64,000 bases of DNA from Ipomoea triloba (Eukaryota; Streptophyta; Magnoliopsida; Solanales; Convolvulaceae), in NCBI RefSeq assembly GCF_003576645.1, contig NC_044916.1, forward strand, positions 4,356,145 through 4,420,144, in the 5' to 3' direction. The notes beneath the pieces are model-generated. The model did no database searches. It had not been told where the DNA came from and worked only from the letters and a program-made list of their open reading frames with translations. The translations under genes were made by a program, and so were the position numbers. Below are positions 36,531-48,309 of the stretch, in pieces; the stretch's first letter is position 1, and each line of letters begins with the position of its first letter.

Positions 36531-36982
36531 TTAATTAAAGGTCGGTGCACCTGCTATGTTATTTCGGAAGATAGACAATTCTCTTGGTCTTTATAACGAT
36601 ACGCGACTCATCATCACAAGGTTGACAGATCACATTGTTGAAGCAAGAATAGTTAATGGGACACATGAAGGAACCAAAGTTCTTACCCCTCGAATGTCTC
36701 TCGCTCTTTCGGATACGAGATTTCCCTTCAAGTTCCAACATAAGTAATTCCCATTGATGTTTGCATATGCCATGACTATCAACAAAAGCCAGGGCCGAAT
36801 ACTAATTCACGTTGGGTTATTGCTGAAAAAATCAGTTTTTAATCACGGTCAATTGTACATGGCTTTCTCCCGAGTCACCCATCCTGATAGCCTGAAAGTG
36901 TTAATTAGTTCTAGACGAGGATGGACAATATCGTATTGCTACTACCAATATTGTCTACAAAGATGTTTTCAATAATGTGTAA
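36531..36982 (+). pseudogene. Helitron helicase C-terminus (PIF1-like), broken
   Basis: The C-terminal part of a Helitron RepHel protein. VGAPAMLFRKIDNSLGLYND and TRLIITRL are followed by IVNGTHEGTKVLTPRMSLA, then an in-frame TAA at 36745-36747, then AMTINKSQGR and HGQLYMAFSRVTHPDSLKVL. A one-base shift near 36915 moves the end into another frame, closing at TAA 36980-36982. AMTINKSQG and LYMAFSRV are the late helicase motifs. The Rep domain and the N-terminal helicase motifs are missing, so this is a 5'-truncated relic. Confidence 0.88.
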
Positions 36983-37391
36983 ATACAACCGGTGATATTA
37001 TGTTTTTTTCCAAGATGAAAAAATTGCTATATATCTACACAAAAATATATCTTCCATTCATATGAATTATAATAGCAATTGATTCCTATAACTGAGTTAC
37101 TAGAGAACGAGCATATATTTGCCCAATTTATAAAAATCCTAAACAATGATATATAAAATCTCTAAAGTTCCAACACCGCATGTGTACATCTACACACTAG
37201 CTATTAATTAAGCAATTATTTGCTGAAATTCAAACAATGATAACATCAGAAAACATAATCGATCCAAAATATATTTTCAATTGCACTATATAATATTTGA
37301 TGTTATAATTTATATAATTATATATTGATCCAAATATTCTTAATATATTATAACAAATCAATTCCATTCATCGCACGAATGAAAATACTAG
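36983..37391 (+). mobile_element. Helitron 3' region ending in CTAG
   Basis: About 410 AT-rich bases follow the helicase stop. They end with a small hairpin (cattc atcgcac gaatg) and then aaaatactag followed by T at 37392. Plant Helitrons end in a hairpin plus CTRR and insert before T, so this fits, although the hairpin is weaker than the usual GC-rich one. Confidence 0.6.
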
Positions 37392-37410
37392 TTATATAAA
37401 AAAAAAAAAA

Positions 37411-37540
37411 AAAGATAAACCACACTAGGTAGACCTTGTGGAATAAACTTGACTCAGAGAGTGTTAGTAATAATTAAACATGTGACATTATAGTACATGA
37501 ATCATGCTCAACTTACTCGACCACTCTTTTCAAGGCTACG
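37411..37540 (-). mobile_element. tRNA-related SINE-like sequence
   Basis: Minus-strand head gaaaagagtggtcgagtaag with gagcatgat, matching the head of 29441-29607. The rest is diverged, and the A run on the left does not fit a simple tail. Class is likely, boundaries uncertain. Confidence 0.4.
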
Positions 37541-37985
37541 ATTTTATTTTGAGTTATAACTTTTAGTATAGTGAAAGCGTTTAATGGTCTCGATAAGATG
37601 ATTCAATGAGGGGAGCCCCCAAAAACAAATGTCAAACAATTAAGATAATCACATGAGAGAGAAGGTAGACGACAACTGTCAAAGGAAGGATTAATTAGAA
37701 ATATATATACATACATAACTTTTTAATTAAGGAATCACATGATATTCAAATTCGACACCCACAAAGCTTAGGGACCAGTCAGCCTTACCTTCTCATCTGC
37801 ATCCCTAATAATGCATACATTATTATGATGCTCAATTGGACTGTCCGGCCATGGTTGAATTACACAATTTAATTTTAATTTATTATAATATAAACATTAT
37901 TTTAATTCTAATTTTCTTTTTTCTTTTAAATTAAAGTAAGAAAGACCATAAAAGTCATAGCAATATCTGAATGTAGTGATGACTA

Positions 37986-38219
37986 ATGGCATTGAAATTT
38001 AATTCCCTGTTGAATGAAACAAAAGCCTCCCAACGCCCAGAGAAAAACAACACCACCGCCGCCCACCCTCCTATTTCAACCTTATCCCCTCTCTCCGCCC
38101 TTCTCCATCTCCGGCGCCTTCTTTCCGACGACATCTACGCCGATCGCCGGAAACTGATGAGCAGTAGCCGCCGATCATCATCCGATAAGTCACACAACAA
38201 TTCTTGCCCAACAAGCTAG
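37986..38219 (+). CDS. Unrecognised 77-aa reading frame
   Basis: Starts MALKFNSLLNETKASQRPEK and ends SHNNSCPTS. It stands out as a GC-rich island (about 38035-38190) in AT-rich DNA. It is rich in Ser, Arg and Leu, with no signal peptide, membrane span or known motif. A (TA)n run follows at 38278. It could be a small lineage-specific gene or the 5' exon of a transcript reaching the GARP gene 1.7 kb downstream. I do not recognise it. Confidence 0.3.
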   Translation: MALKFNSLLNETKASQRPEKNNTTAAHPPISTLSPLSALLHLRRLLSDDIYADRRKLMSSSRRSSSDKSHNNSCPTS

Positions 38220-39144
38220 CTAGCTCATCGTCGTTTCTTGATTGACATATACATATATATACTTACATGGTTTGTATATATATATATATATATATATATG
38301 TACAGCTAATTATAAACATGTTTCATCTATCTATCTTTGACTTCCACATGCACCTAAACTTGTGATTGATTGATATGAGTTCAATCTGCAGCCTTTTTCA
38401 ACTATGTGGGTTCTGCTTCATTGATGTTTTTCTTCCAAGATTTTGGTTTTAGTAAATATTATAATATATTTGATAACTAATCATATCTTTTTTTTTTTGT
38501 TTCATTTAATTTTCACATACTTAGCTTCTATGTGAAAAGGGTCTTCTTCTTCTCCTTCTCCTTCTCCTTATACTTCTTCTTGCTTGCATGGATGGGAATG
38601 TGTTTTGTGTTGAATTCGGAGCTAGAAAATATGAAAGGATGAAAGGGTGTTGTTTATTTTGATCTTTTGCTATGAGAATTCTGTGTATGTGTGTAAATTT
38701 GTGCGAGCGTGTATATTATCTCAAGTTTTTGAAACCGTTTAATTTGTTCTTCAATTTAAACAAGTGTGCTAATAACAAAATGGATTTAGATAAAAGTGTT
38801 GTTAGGGTTTTTGCATAGTTTTGTTTGAAAAATTAGTCTTTTCCCTCTTGGAATTTTATTAATTATATATTAATGATTAACTTCTTACAAAGTTATTTCC
38901 AATTTCTTCTTAGCATGCTTGCTAGCTACCTCATCAAGTTTATGTATGCATATACATAAACATATACCATCCACTCAACTACCTTCTTCAGCTAAGATTC
39001 TCTTCTTCTTTTTTAATTGAAATGGTGAAACTATCATCACCAAAGATAATTGCTTATCCAGTCGTATATCAAGCTCAACACTACAATCGAACTTGTATAG
39101 AAAAGTCTAGCAAAAACACAACCACTAATAAAATGTTAGTAATA

Positions 39145-39188
39145 ACTAAAACTCTTTTTTTTTTTTTTGAAAGGACTAAAACTCTTTT
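39145..39188 (-). mobile_element. Tail-only retroposon insertion
   Basis: The exact 14-bp duplication actaaaactctttt at 39145-39158 and 39175-39188 encloses only 16 bases, ttttttttttgaaagg. That equals the reversed poly-A end of a LINE such as the one ending ctttcaaaaaa at 62835. Confidence 0.65.
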
Positions 39189-39947
39189 CTAATTCTTCAT
39201 TCTTAATCATTGTCTTTTTAGATTTAATTGGTAGTTAATTATATTAATTTCCTCTCATACCTTTTCCTTGATGATTTTTTTTTTTGTTTTTTTTTGTTTT
39301 TGTTTTTTTTGTATAAATCTTCCACATAATACAACTGATTTAAGACAACCTACAAGCTTTAATGTTGTGGGATAAGAATTCTTTAAATCACATCTGCTAA
39401 CATTTATGTTGGTGGATGATTCAATAAAACCTTGGGAAGTCACTTGTAAATTCACAAAATGATCTAGGTACTCTGCTGTTATAGTATACAGTGGTCAACC
39501 TAAATATTGTCAGAAATTATTCCCAAGCTTGTCAGAAACTGATAGATATTATTTATTGTGGCAGTGGACATTTTTAAAAGCAAATTAAAAACCCAATAGA
39601 ATAGTAGACTACATTGTAAATCTGGCCAATTCAAGTTAGTCAGGACGTTGGCTTAGTAACCACAGCACCTTTTTGATTTACCTAATGCACCCTTAGCGTT
39701 TTTACATGTAAAATGTGTTATTTGATTATTTTATATCCATCGTTGAGCATATAATATATAAAACTACAAAACATAATAGGCATACTATCCAATTATCCGC
39801 TGAGACTGAAAATATTATTCGAACAAATATCAGCTTAATTAATTTTTAGTTGAAATGGGGCACGATATTTAATAATTAATGTGTTAGTTGTAAATTGTAA
39901 CATAGGCATATATGTTACATTTGTTTCAGAATAAAAACATAGGCGAC

Positions 39948-40977
39948 ATGGAAGCCGGAGAAATGCAAGAGAAGGAGAAGACGCCATTATCATCGGAGAC
40001 ATGTTCCTCGGAGAGTAAAGGGATGGCGTCGATTGATTTGAACAGCAGAATGGACGGCGAGGATGATGATGACGACGAGGTAGAAGTCATGAGCGCGGCG
40101 GATGAGAGCGAGAAAACGGCCGGGGATGGAAACTCGGCGAACAATAGCAGCTCTTTCTCCGGCGGCGAAGGAAACATGAATGGTGATGATCAGAAGAAGT
40201 CGTCTAGTGTCCGGCCATATGTCCGATCAAAAATTCCCAGGCTCCGGTGGACTCCTGACCTCCATCTCTCCTTTGTTCACGCCATTGAACGACTCGGTGG
40301 ACAAGAAAGTAAGTGGAAAATATATTTTTCTTCCACAAATTTCACCTCCTTACGTCAATGAATATAAAAAGTTATTTTTAAAATTTTTTTTTTTTTAAAT
40401 AAAAACTTTGTCAAGTAAATTTAGAAAGTACTGTAAGATAACTTTTTTTGGTAAGTATCGAACATTCTATATTTATCTTATGAAAAATCTACCATGTGTA
40501 TTGCTACGGATGCCTTTCACACAAAGCAACTATTATTTATACTTTTAAGATTGTAATAGACACTGTTATAAAAATCTCGTCTAAGAGTCGGCCGGCCGCC
40601 TAGCGTATCACCATAATCGGTATCTAGGTGGTCGACTAGTTAGGCAGCCGCCTAGGCCTCATAAGCACCGACTATGCTGCCTAATTGGTCTATTAACTAT
40701 TATTTTAAAAAAAATTATTTCACTCAAAACGACATTAGAAATAACTCTAAGTTGTTCAAACTCTAAATATTTTTTAGGTTAATATTTAATATTTTAGTAT
40801 TAATTATTAATGTATTAAATAGTTTAGAATTACTAGTTTTAAAAAATTTAAAAAATTTAAACAAATTAAAAAAAAATACACGGGTGACCAGGTGCCCAGC
40901 GTCGGAGGAGAGTCTAGCGATTTTTTCAACTATGGTCAACTCTTATTCCTCAGCTTTTCACCACAAAACCTGGTAAA

Positions 40978-41035
<58 letters not shown>

Positions 41036-43695
41036 AGGTAAAAGGTACTGGTATCAGTATGTATAATGACTGACACATTAAATTTTTTCGGGAGTCCTAT
41101 ATCTATAATTGCTTTGATTTTCTTGAAGTTGAGCTTTATCCCCAATACATTAATGTCACCCAAACATATATATTTTTCGGGATTGATATTGTTAAGCTAA
41201 TTAATTAAGTGTCGTATTTTAATTGCCAAATGCCTTGTGGTCAAGTGGCATAACTGTGGCCTTCCAAGTGAGAGGTCACAAGTGTTGTATCGTATTTTAA
41301 TTGGTAGTCTAACTTTTGATGATAACTTCTGTTGTGTTAACATGAATTTGGGGTTGGCAGGAGCAACACCCAAATTGGTTCTCCAATTAATGAACGTGAG
41401 AGGGCTCAGCATTGCTCATGTAAAGAGCCATCTGCAGGTAATTTAATCATCACATCATCATAATAATAACTAATGACTTGATCCACAAGCAAACATGCAT
41501 GCATGTACAACGTTGTGTTATTGCAGTACAGTAGTCATGTAAATATTAATATATAACATGGTTGTTGTTGCTGCATTGCCTAATGTCAGATGTATAGAAG
41601 CAAGAAGCTTGATGCATCCGGCCAAGGTATAGTAATCAATCAAATTTGCTATTTCTAAAATTCATTCCTAATGACTAAAGTCATATATAATCTAGATGGT
41701 ATTATTGTTTGATCTTAATTTTTAAACTTACAAGATAATTATATAAAACTATATTATCTGTACAAACTCATAATTCGTTTTTATCTCAGATATTATAGCG
41801 TTCTATAATTGTGGTTCAATTCGTTTTTGTCTCTATATAGTATTAGGTCAAGCTAAGAGAGGATTTAAAGGGAGAAGTTATGGATATGGAGACATGATGA
41901 ACTATAGATTTATTCCCCATCAGCATTTCAAAATGCAAAACGGCGCAATCGTGTTAACAAGAACTTTTGAAGATGGTCGTCATCAAATGGGCAATAATAT
42001 TGCAAGGCATTCCATATTTCAATCCCCAACATATGACCTCAAAAGCATCATCTCAAGGTACATACCCATTTAACCCCTCTTTCCACATTTAAGTAACTAG
42101 AAAAATATGCGGTTACTATCCAATAATGTGCATTGAGTAAATTCTAACCAGTAAAGAATCACAATGAAGTAAATTAGTCAGCCTAAGTGTCAATAGACTA
42201 TTTTCGCTGAGAGGGGAATTTGTAATCTTGTAGTTACCAAATCAAGAATTTGTAATCTTGTAGACTTGTAGTTATCAAATCAATAATATGGCCAACTTGT
42301 TATTATACTCATGCAAATTAAATGTTAGGATCAAGCGTTTACGGCTTACGCCAAAAGATATAGTTAGTAGCGAATGAACAACTTTATTTCCTTACTTATA
42401 GACCACCATCTCATTTTCGAGATGTTGGATACTGAACTTGACCCTTTACTAGCTTCCGCCGAACAATCTCCAGCCATCGGGTGCTAGATTTTGCCTTCAC
42501 CCGCCAACAGTTACATTTATATGGATTTGAATTCTCGGTCTCATACTTAAAAGCTACATATATACATGTTTCAGATATCAACAGAGGTCATCCAATCAAG
42601 AAAGTGTTCTTGTCAAGCTTAGCGGGGCGGCGAAAATGGAAGATCATAGAGAAGGAAACGTGTTAAGAATGAGGATGCTGCAGCATCAAGAGAAGCTGCC
42701 ATCATCATATGCTCCAAAAGATCAGTTGCAATATTCACCTAGTAATGGTAGCCATCATCATCAAATTGTCCCAATCAGGCCTAGCCAGTTTCTTGAAGAA
42801 AAAAGATGGCCGCCGAGGGGATCCATGGCCAACCATTTGAAAGACAAACCTGCAGCCTTCACATGTGGCCTTTGGTCCAATGCTGCAGCAACTCCCCAAC
42901 CATTGCTTCACCACACAATCCCAGTTGGGACAAACTCCAGATTTAGCTCTCTTGGCCCTAATTTTGACCCCCCATTTCGGCGACTTGAGGTAATATATCC
43001 ATCATCATCTATTTTTATTTATGGACTTAACTCCAACCTATTTAAGCTTGACCTTGTCCCCAATAGTTATACCACGGACTCGGGTCCATCTTACAAAGTG
43101 AACCCGTCACAATTTACATATTGAATGTTTACAATTCAAATTATGAACATTCAGTATTTCAGTATGTAAATTGTGTATTTTGGGTTCGGGTCACATTGCA
43201 AGGTGGACTTGGATCCACAGAATAATTTGTTCCGGTGTTGTTTCTATATCCACCTTCAATTTTAAGAGAGTTCTAAATTGTAAGTGGTCAACCGGCTAGA
43301 TTCAAAATAGTCTGATTGTCCACTTGGTGTAAGGTATTAAAATTAAATAGAAAGAAACAAATTTATAATGTCATGAGTTAAACAAGTACAGTTAATTGGT
43401 TGGATTTAACTTTTGAGGGGACATTTTGACCCAATTAGATTATGACATATATTATATATGTGCCTTACTAATCTCATGGGTTAAACTGTTTCTGCAATAA
43501 TCTTGGGTAAATGATAGTAAATTTTATCTGCAGATGATGAATAAGGAGAAGATGAGCTTCAAGGAGAATGGCAGATTGCTGGATTTGCAACTGAGATTAA
43601 GCCAGAGTGGAGATGCTAATAATAGTAATAATGGTGAGAAGTCTTATAATAAGAAGGAAGGAGATATTAACACGAAGCTTTCTTTATCCCTATAG
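39948..43695 (+). CDS. GARP (G2-like) MYB-type transcription factor with EAR motifs
   Basis: Exons 39948-40308, 41361-41437, 41590-41626, 41841-42057, 42575-42989, 43534-43695: 1,269 bases, 422 aa, all GT-AG, phases close. The start MEAGEMQEKEK is preferred; an in-frame ATG lies 36 bases upstream, but TTTGTTTCAG just before it looks like a 5' UTR intron acceptor. Domain order: an acidic Ser-rich N-terminus, then the GARP helix-turn-helix at about residues 93-150 (PRLRWTPDLHLSFVHAIERL, GGQERATPKLVLQLMN, GLSIAHVKSHLQMYRSKK). The SHLQMYR core is typical. A His/Gln-rich middle follows, and a C-terminus with LDLQLRLS and a terminal LSLSL, both of LxLxL (EAR) type. The family binds DNA, and the EAR motifs suggest repression through TOPLESS (inference). 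It resembles Arabidopsis At2g38300/At2g40260-type proteins. Confidence 0.9.
40577..40935. mobile_element. Divergent 'CCTAGGCG' MITE in GARP intron 1
   Basis: GC-rich outer parts (gtcggccggccgcctagcgt; ggtgcccagcgtcggaggag) surround an AT-rich core. Related to 53524-53782, which has the clearer ends. Confidence 0.45.
40981..41031. repeat. (AT)n microsatellite in GARP intron 1
   Basis: About 25 uninterrupted AT units. Confidence 0.95.
41229..41292 (+). mobile_element. SINE head fragment in GARP intron 1
   Basis: ccttgtggtcaagtggcata plus gtgagaggtcacaagt matches the tRNA-like head of the family at 18922-19088. It lies about 70 bases upstream of the exon 2 acceptor. Confidence 0.5.
43073..43220. 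mobile_element. Palindromic MITE in GARP intron 5
   Basis: Ends ggactcgggtccatcttac and, reverse-complemented, ggatccaagtccaccttgc. The centre has cacaatttacatattgaatg and its inverse. Same family as 22758-22935. It lies about 80 bases after the exon 5 donor. Confidence 0.7.
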
Positions 43696-43699
43696 CCAT

Positions 43700-44950
43700 C
43701 AAACTGCATGCACACTGTATCCCCACACAGACTTTAATTCCTAATTAATTTTGTGTTCCAGTTTAGAGTTAGAAAAAATTTGTTGGCTATACTAGGAGGG
43801 TGAGTACTTGAGATCTGACCATATATGCAGTTGGCCTAGATCAGAGCAGTGGAGTGAGATCTCTAAGTACTTGCCTTAGCTTATAGGCTTGTGATAGTAC
43901 TAACTAATTACAGTTTAATGTTTTGACACATTTTTATGGAAATATATGAAACATTTTACCTGTTATAACCAAGATGAAATGCTTATTTTATATTTGTAGA
44001 TTCATGCATACATACATATATATGACATAAACTCACACATGGGAGGGTTGGGTTGGGTGAGAACAAGCCTCCAGATAAAAAGTGGGGACTGATTTTATCA
44101 TCCATTTAGATAGATCAACGGTACAAGGTTGCCGAAAGATAAGGAGAAAAATGGTGGTGTTAGCTCTATATATAAAATTGATTTCATTTATTTTCGACTG
44201 TGATCTGTCCTTACTTTTTATGGAAGTTATTCTCATGTGAACTCGCTCCTATTCCCAGCCTCACACATATATGCATGTATCTATTAATTATGGGTATATA
44301 TAGAATCAAAATATATAGTGGTCAATTTGGCATGATAAAGAAAACAAAAGAGGTTTGTTAATGACTTTTGTACATAAATTTTGCATATATGTTGGCATGA
44401 TTTTCACTACCCACACATTCTTCTATTTTTAATCATGTGAATGATGAACCATAGATTTTGAAATAAATATGAAATATTACCATTCTATAATTTAAACTGT
44501 GACATGCATTATTACTTTTCATATTTATTGACTACTCATAAATTAACTGATCCAGTACATGTTAGTCAAATGTATAAAATTTACGGCAAAAGATTTGGTA
44601 CAAGTAGTGGAATTAAGCAAAGATAACCATTTCCATTAAACTTCATATGAATCAAAATCATAGCTTGCATAGAAAACATGAATTTCCTTGGCTCACTACA
44701 ATCTCATTCAAAGAGTTCATAAAACTACTAGGAATTACAAAATTAGGCACTCCAAAAGAAAACTTCATTTCTTCTTTGCCCTCACAAAAAAAAAAAACAT
44801 CCTCAAGAAGGGAGGTCTAGCCATCTAGGAAAAGATTGGAGAGTGTTGAATTGAACCTCAAGTTTTGATACTAAACCGGAACGAGAAATTCCATCCATTG
44901 AGGAGATGAAAAGAATCATAGATTCTTGAAGGGTACACATTCATTTGTAA
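43700..44950. other. Convergent intergenic region between GARP and DUF688 genes
   Basis: The two genes are transcribed toward each other here, so it holds both 3' UTRs. No further gene or recognisable repeat is seen. Confidence 0.5.
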
Positions 44951-44956
44951 TGTGTC

Positions 44957-47139
44957 TTACCAAATGTGGGAACCATAAGGAATAAGTTCCTGTGAAGGCA
45001 AACAGATCAGTGAGGTTTGATAAATGTGTTACTTGTGAATGAAAAGCTTTTAGTACCATCACCAAATGGCTCGATTATAAAGTTAGAAATAAGTAAGCAG
45101 AAGTTACCTCGGTGTAATAGGAGTTGCAACGGTGCTCACTGCAAGAACTCGCAGTTATCTCCCGTTTGGTGGCAGTGTTAGTAGCCCTTGGACTCTGATT
45201 TGAAGGAATTGAAGGCAGTGTGCGCCAGAGCCATGATTCTGATGGTGATTTGGGTAATGGTGGATAGGGGGATAGCGAAGAAGTAACATCAGAATAGCTT
45301 CGATAATCTGGTTTAAAGTTTTCTCGACTGCTTCTACTTGTATTTCCATTGAAATGCACAGCTGAGAGTTCTCTGGAACCTCGTTTATGATTCGGTTCTT
45401 GATTCAGGTTTGAACTCGTCCTTTCTGGGAGGTCTTTGAACTCTTCAGGGTTCAATCTTTGTCCCAAACCCAAAGCACTTTGGGTTCTGCTACAAGATTT
45501 AGCAGCTGATGATGATGTTTGTTCAACAATTCTGCTGGTCATAGTTGTCAGATTCTCAACAGAGTCCATAACACCCTTGGGTTTTGAAGAACATAAATCC
45601 AAACTTGTAGCTTTCACATAATTCACAGAATCTACATACACCGTTTTCTCAACCACATTACTCAGTGAATCTGATTCTCCTTCGAATGTACTCTTTATAG
45701 GACTGTCCCAAAAATGACTGTCAACTTCCCTAAATGAACTAAACATACTACCCTTGAGATTCTCAGCTTCTCTTGGTACCCCAAGAAATCCCGTTCCTTC
45801 ATTAAAACGAGATGAAGTGGTGACATTCCGGTAGGGAGATATAGCACCACTTCTGGAGCCCCTGTGAGAGTTCTGTCCATCTGAAGAGCAAAATAACTGG
45901 TTGGATAAGCTTCTTTTATCCGATTTACACAGCTCCCCCGATAGGGCTCCAGAACGAAATCTTTGCTTGTATATGGCATCATAACTTTGCTGCACAGATA
46001 GAGGGAATTTAAGTAAAAAAAAATGATAATGATTAACATAAGCATAGTACATGTGAAGGAAGTTTAAGCTGCTAATATACCTTCTCAATAGGTCCACTAT
46101 AAGCTTTTCTGGCTTTGTTAAGAGGTCCACTAGGAGCATTTCTCGTCAGTCTTTTCACATCGTTTATTGAGGATGTGGGAGCCTGACTTTTGCTCTTCAT
46201 TCCCGGGAATGGATTCAGCATGCCCAAGGAACTCTTCACAGAAAGCCGAGGGAAAAGCTTCCAAAACTTTCGTGACCGTTTGTGTTGATCAGTAGTCATA
46301 TTGTCATTCGTTTCGTCTTCGTTTTCAGTGACTACATCCCCTTCATAGTCACTATAATATGACATAACGTAAGGCTCATACTTCTTGGCTAAAGGCTTTC
46401 GTTCCACTCCAACTACTGCCTCCTTCACCAGCCTCGGTTGTTCAGTAACCAAAAGATCGTTCTTTGGAACAAACTGAGGTGGCTCCAAAACCGCAGCTTT
46501 GGCAGCAGGTAAGAACCGACTCATCATGAAATCCCTAGAGTGCGAGTCAGCTGAAATGGCACCAAATGGCTTTACATCATCCCGCCCTTCCTCGACGTCT
46601 AGGCCTTGACAACCACTCAAGTCACCAATGCTGCAGTTCAATGACAAAGACTCATCGAGTACATCAGGATTAGCACACTCCCTTCCTTCCACATCAAATT
46701 CCCCTTTCGCGAGCATACTCTCTACCAAGCTATCCATTATCGCAGCATGGTTTTTCAGTGCAAGGGGTTCGGTTTGGAACCTGAAACTATCCTCGTGACA
46801 AGGCCTCTCACAGGAATAAAATCGCCTAGAATCTGGCTTCCATCCCGGAGGGAGCCTTGGCATAGTCGAAGCATCCTCACACGGGTAGACTTTGCCCCCA
46901 TTTTCACCTCTCCGCTTTCCAGGAGCTTGTTCCCAACAAAACGGAACTGCAACTGGTTTCGTAACCTCACTCAACTCACAATCAGATTTCGGGACACACA
47001 GAGGTTGTTCTTGTTGTTGTCTATTAGGCTGTGGATTCTCAACATTCTTCCTATTTACACCCTCCGAGTAACGAACATTCGAATTGATTCTCCTCACTGA
47101 TATAAGTGGCACACTAAGATTAAGCTTTGTTTTCTCCAT
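44957..47139 (-). CDS. DUF688 family protein, 3 coding exons
   Basis: Exons 47139-46081, 45989-45108, 44989-44957: 1,974 bases, 657 aa, GT-AG borders, all introns in phase 0. The start MEKTKLNLSVPLISVRR is the family's usual N-terminus and is preferred to an upstream in-frame ATG at 47247, which lies beside the 5' UTR acceptor. Family marks: VAVPFCWEQAPGKRRGE, PRLPPGWKPD, YVMSYYSDYEGDVVTEN (acidic), RSRKFWKLFPRLSVKSSLG, and a C-terminal PYPPLPKSPSESWLWRTLPS. The protein is basic, Ser-rich and largely disordered by composition. The biochemical function of DUF688 proteins is unknown to me. Noncoding 5' exons are likely: a donor ATGCAT|GTAAGT at about 47639, an acceptor near 47252, and another donor CTCAG|GTATGA at about 47764. 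Confidence 0.88.
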
Positions 47140-47239
47140 TACAACACACACACACCTACCACTCTTTCTATGGCAATGCCCTCCCCTAAGATTCAACCCT
47201 GGCAACTGAAAATTGCACACTTTTTGCCTTGTTGGATCA

Positions 47240-47900
47240 TGGACCACTTACTGCAAACAAGAACCACAAATATGCTAAAATCAAGAACCAAACTAACTAA
47301 TTCAAATCAGCAATAATGAACCCAAACTCAGATACAGGGGAAACTGGAAAGGGAGTTCAATATATTTCACTAGACAAGGGCAAAATAGCTAATGCAAAAG
47401 CTTTACTTAACACACAAATACACAATCATATGCAATAATGGGCCATCTCCTCAACAAACAAAATTATCAGAAAACATCATTCCTAATCTTAACTAATCAC
47501 ATACCAACACCAATGGTTTCAATTCAACAAGAAAATGAGTGAAAAAAAATAAACTTTCTTGAATGCACAAGAAAATGTGGGGTACCCATGAATAAAACCA
47601 CAACTGCAAAACCAAGAAAATCAAGAAGAAGGGCACTTACATGCATCCCGGAGAGGAATAATCAAGAAAAAATGTGAACTTTGAGCTCAGGAAATTCAAA
47701 TGAAACCCCAAGAAAAAGAAGAAAAAAAAAACATATATAATTTTGTAGTATCATTCTTGTCATACCTGAGAGAGAGGAGAGTGAGAGTGTGGGACTGCGG
47801 GTGCGCGAGTCTTGGCTTGATTGAATCCGAGATACAAGGGGAAAAGTTGGAAAATTGGAGAGAGAGAGAGCGCGGAAAAGTGTTGGTCAGATGTGCTTTG
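47240..47900 (-). promoter_or_regulatory. DUF688 5' UTR introns and leader
   Basis: Minus-strand splice signals tttgcag|taag at about 47252, gcat|gtaagtg at about 47639 and ctcag|gtatga at about 47764 suggest two introns in the leader. A CT-rich first exon lies at 47765-47880. 47940-48160 has no feature. Confidence 0.5.
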
Positions 47901-48170
47901 CCTTTGATTGTGACGTTTTAGACTGAAAACTTCAAGTGTAGAAGACGGGGCTGAAGGGCTACGGCTTTGCAGAAATGCGTTGAAAATGGAATCAATTAGC
48001 TTACGAGATTAACGGTAATCAAATGATTACGCGCCAATATATGGAGTTTTCAGATGGAAAAAAGGGACGACTAGTCCACTAAAGAATAGAGATCAGTGGA
48101 AAATGTTAGATTATGAAGAAGACATCTTAAAAAGTATTTTATTGTTAAAAGTTAAAACGATCATTGTTTC

Positions 48171-48300
48171 AATATTCTTTCTTCCCAAAAGAAGGTACAG
48201 GCCTTGACCCGACATAATATCCGAAAAGACTAAACAATATTCTTTCTTCCCAAAAGAAGGTACAGGCCTTGACCCGACAGAATATCTGAAAAGACTAAAC
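48171..48300. repeat. 65-bp tandem duplication
   Basis: The unit aatattctttcttcccaaaa ... gactaaac at 48171-48235 repeats at 48236-48300 with two substitutions (ataatatccg versus agaatatctg). Confidence 0.95.
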
Positions 48301-48309
48301 GCAGACTAC

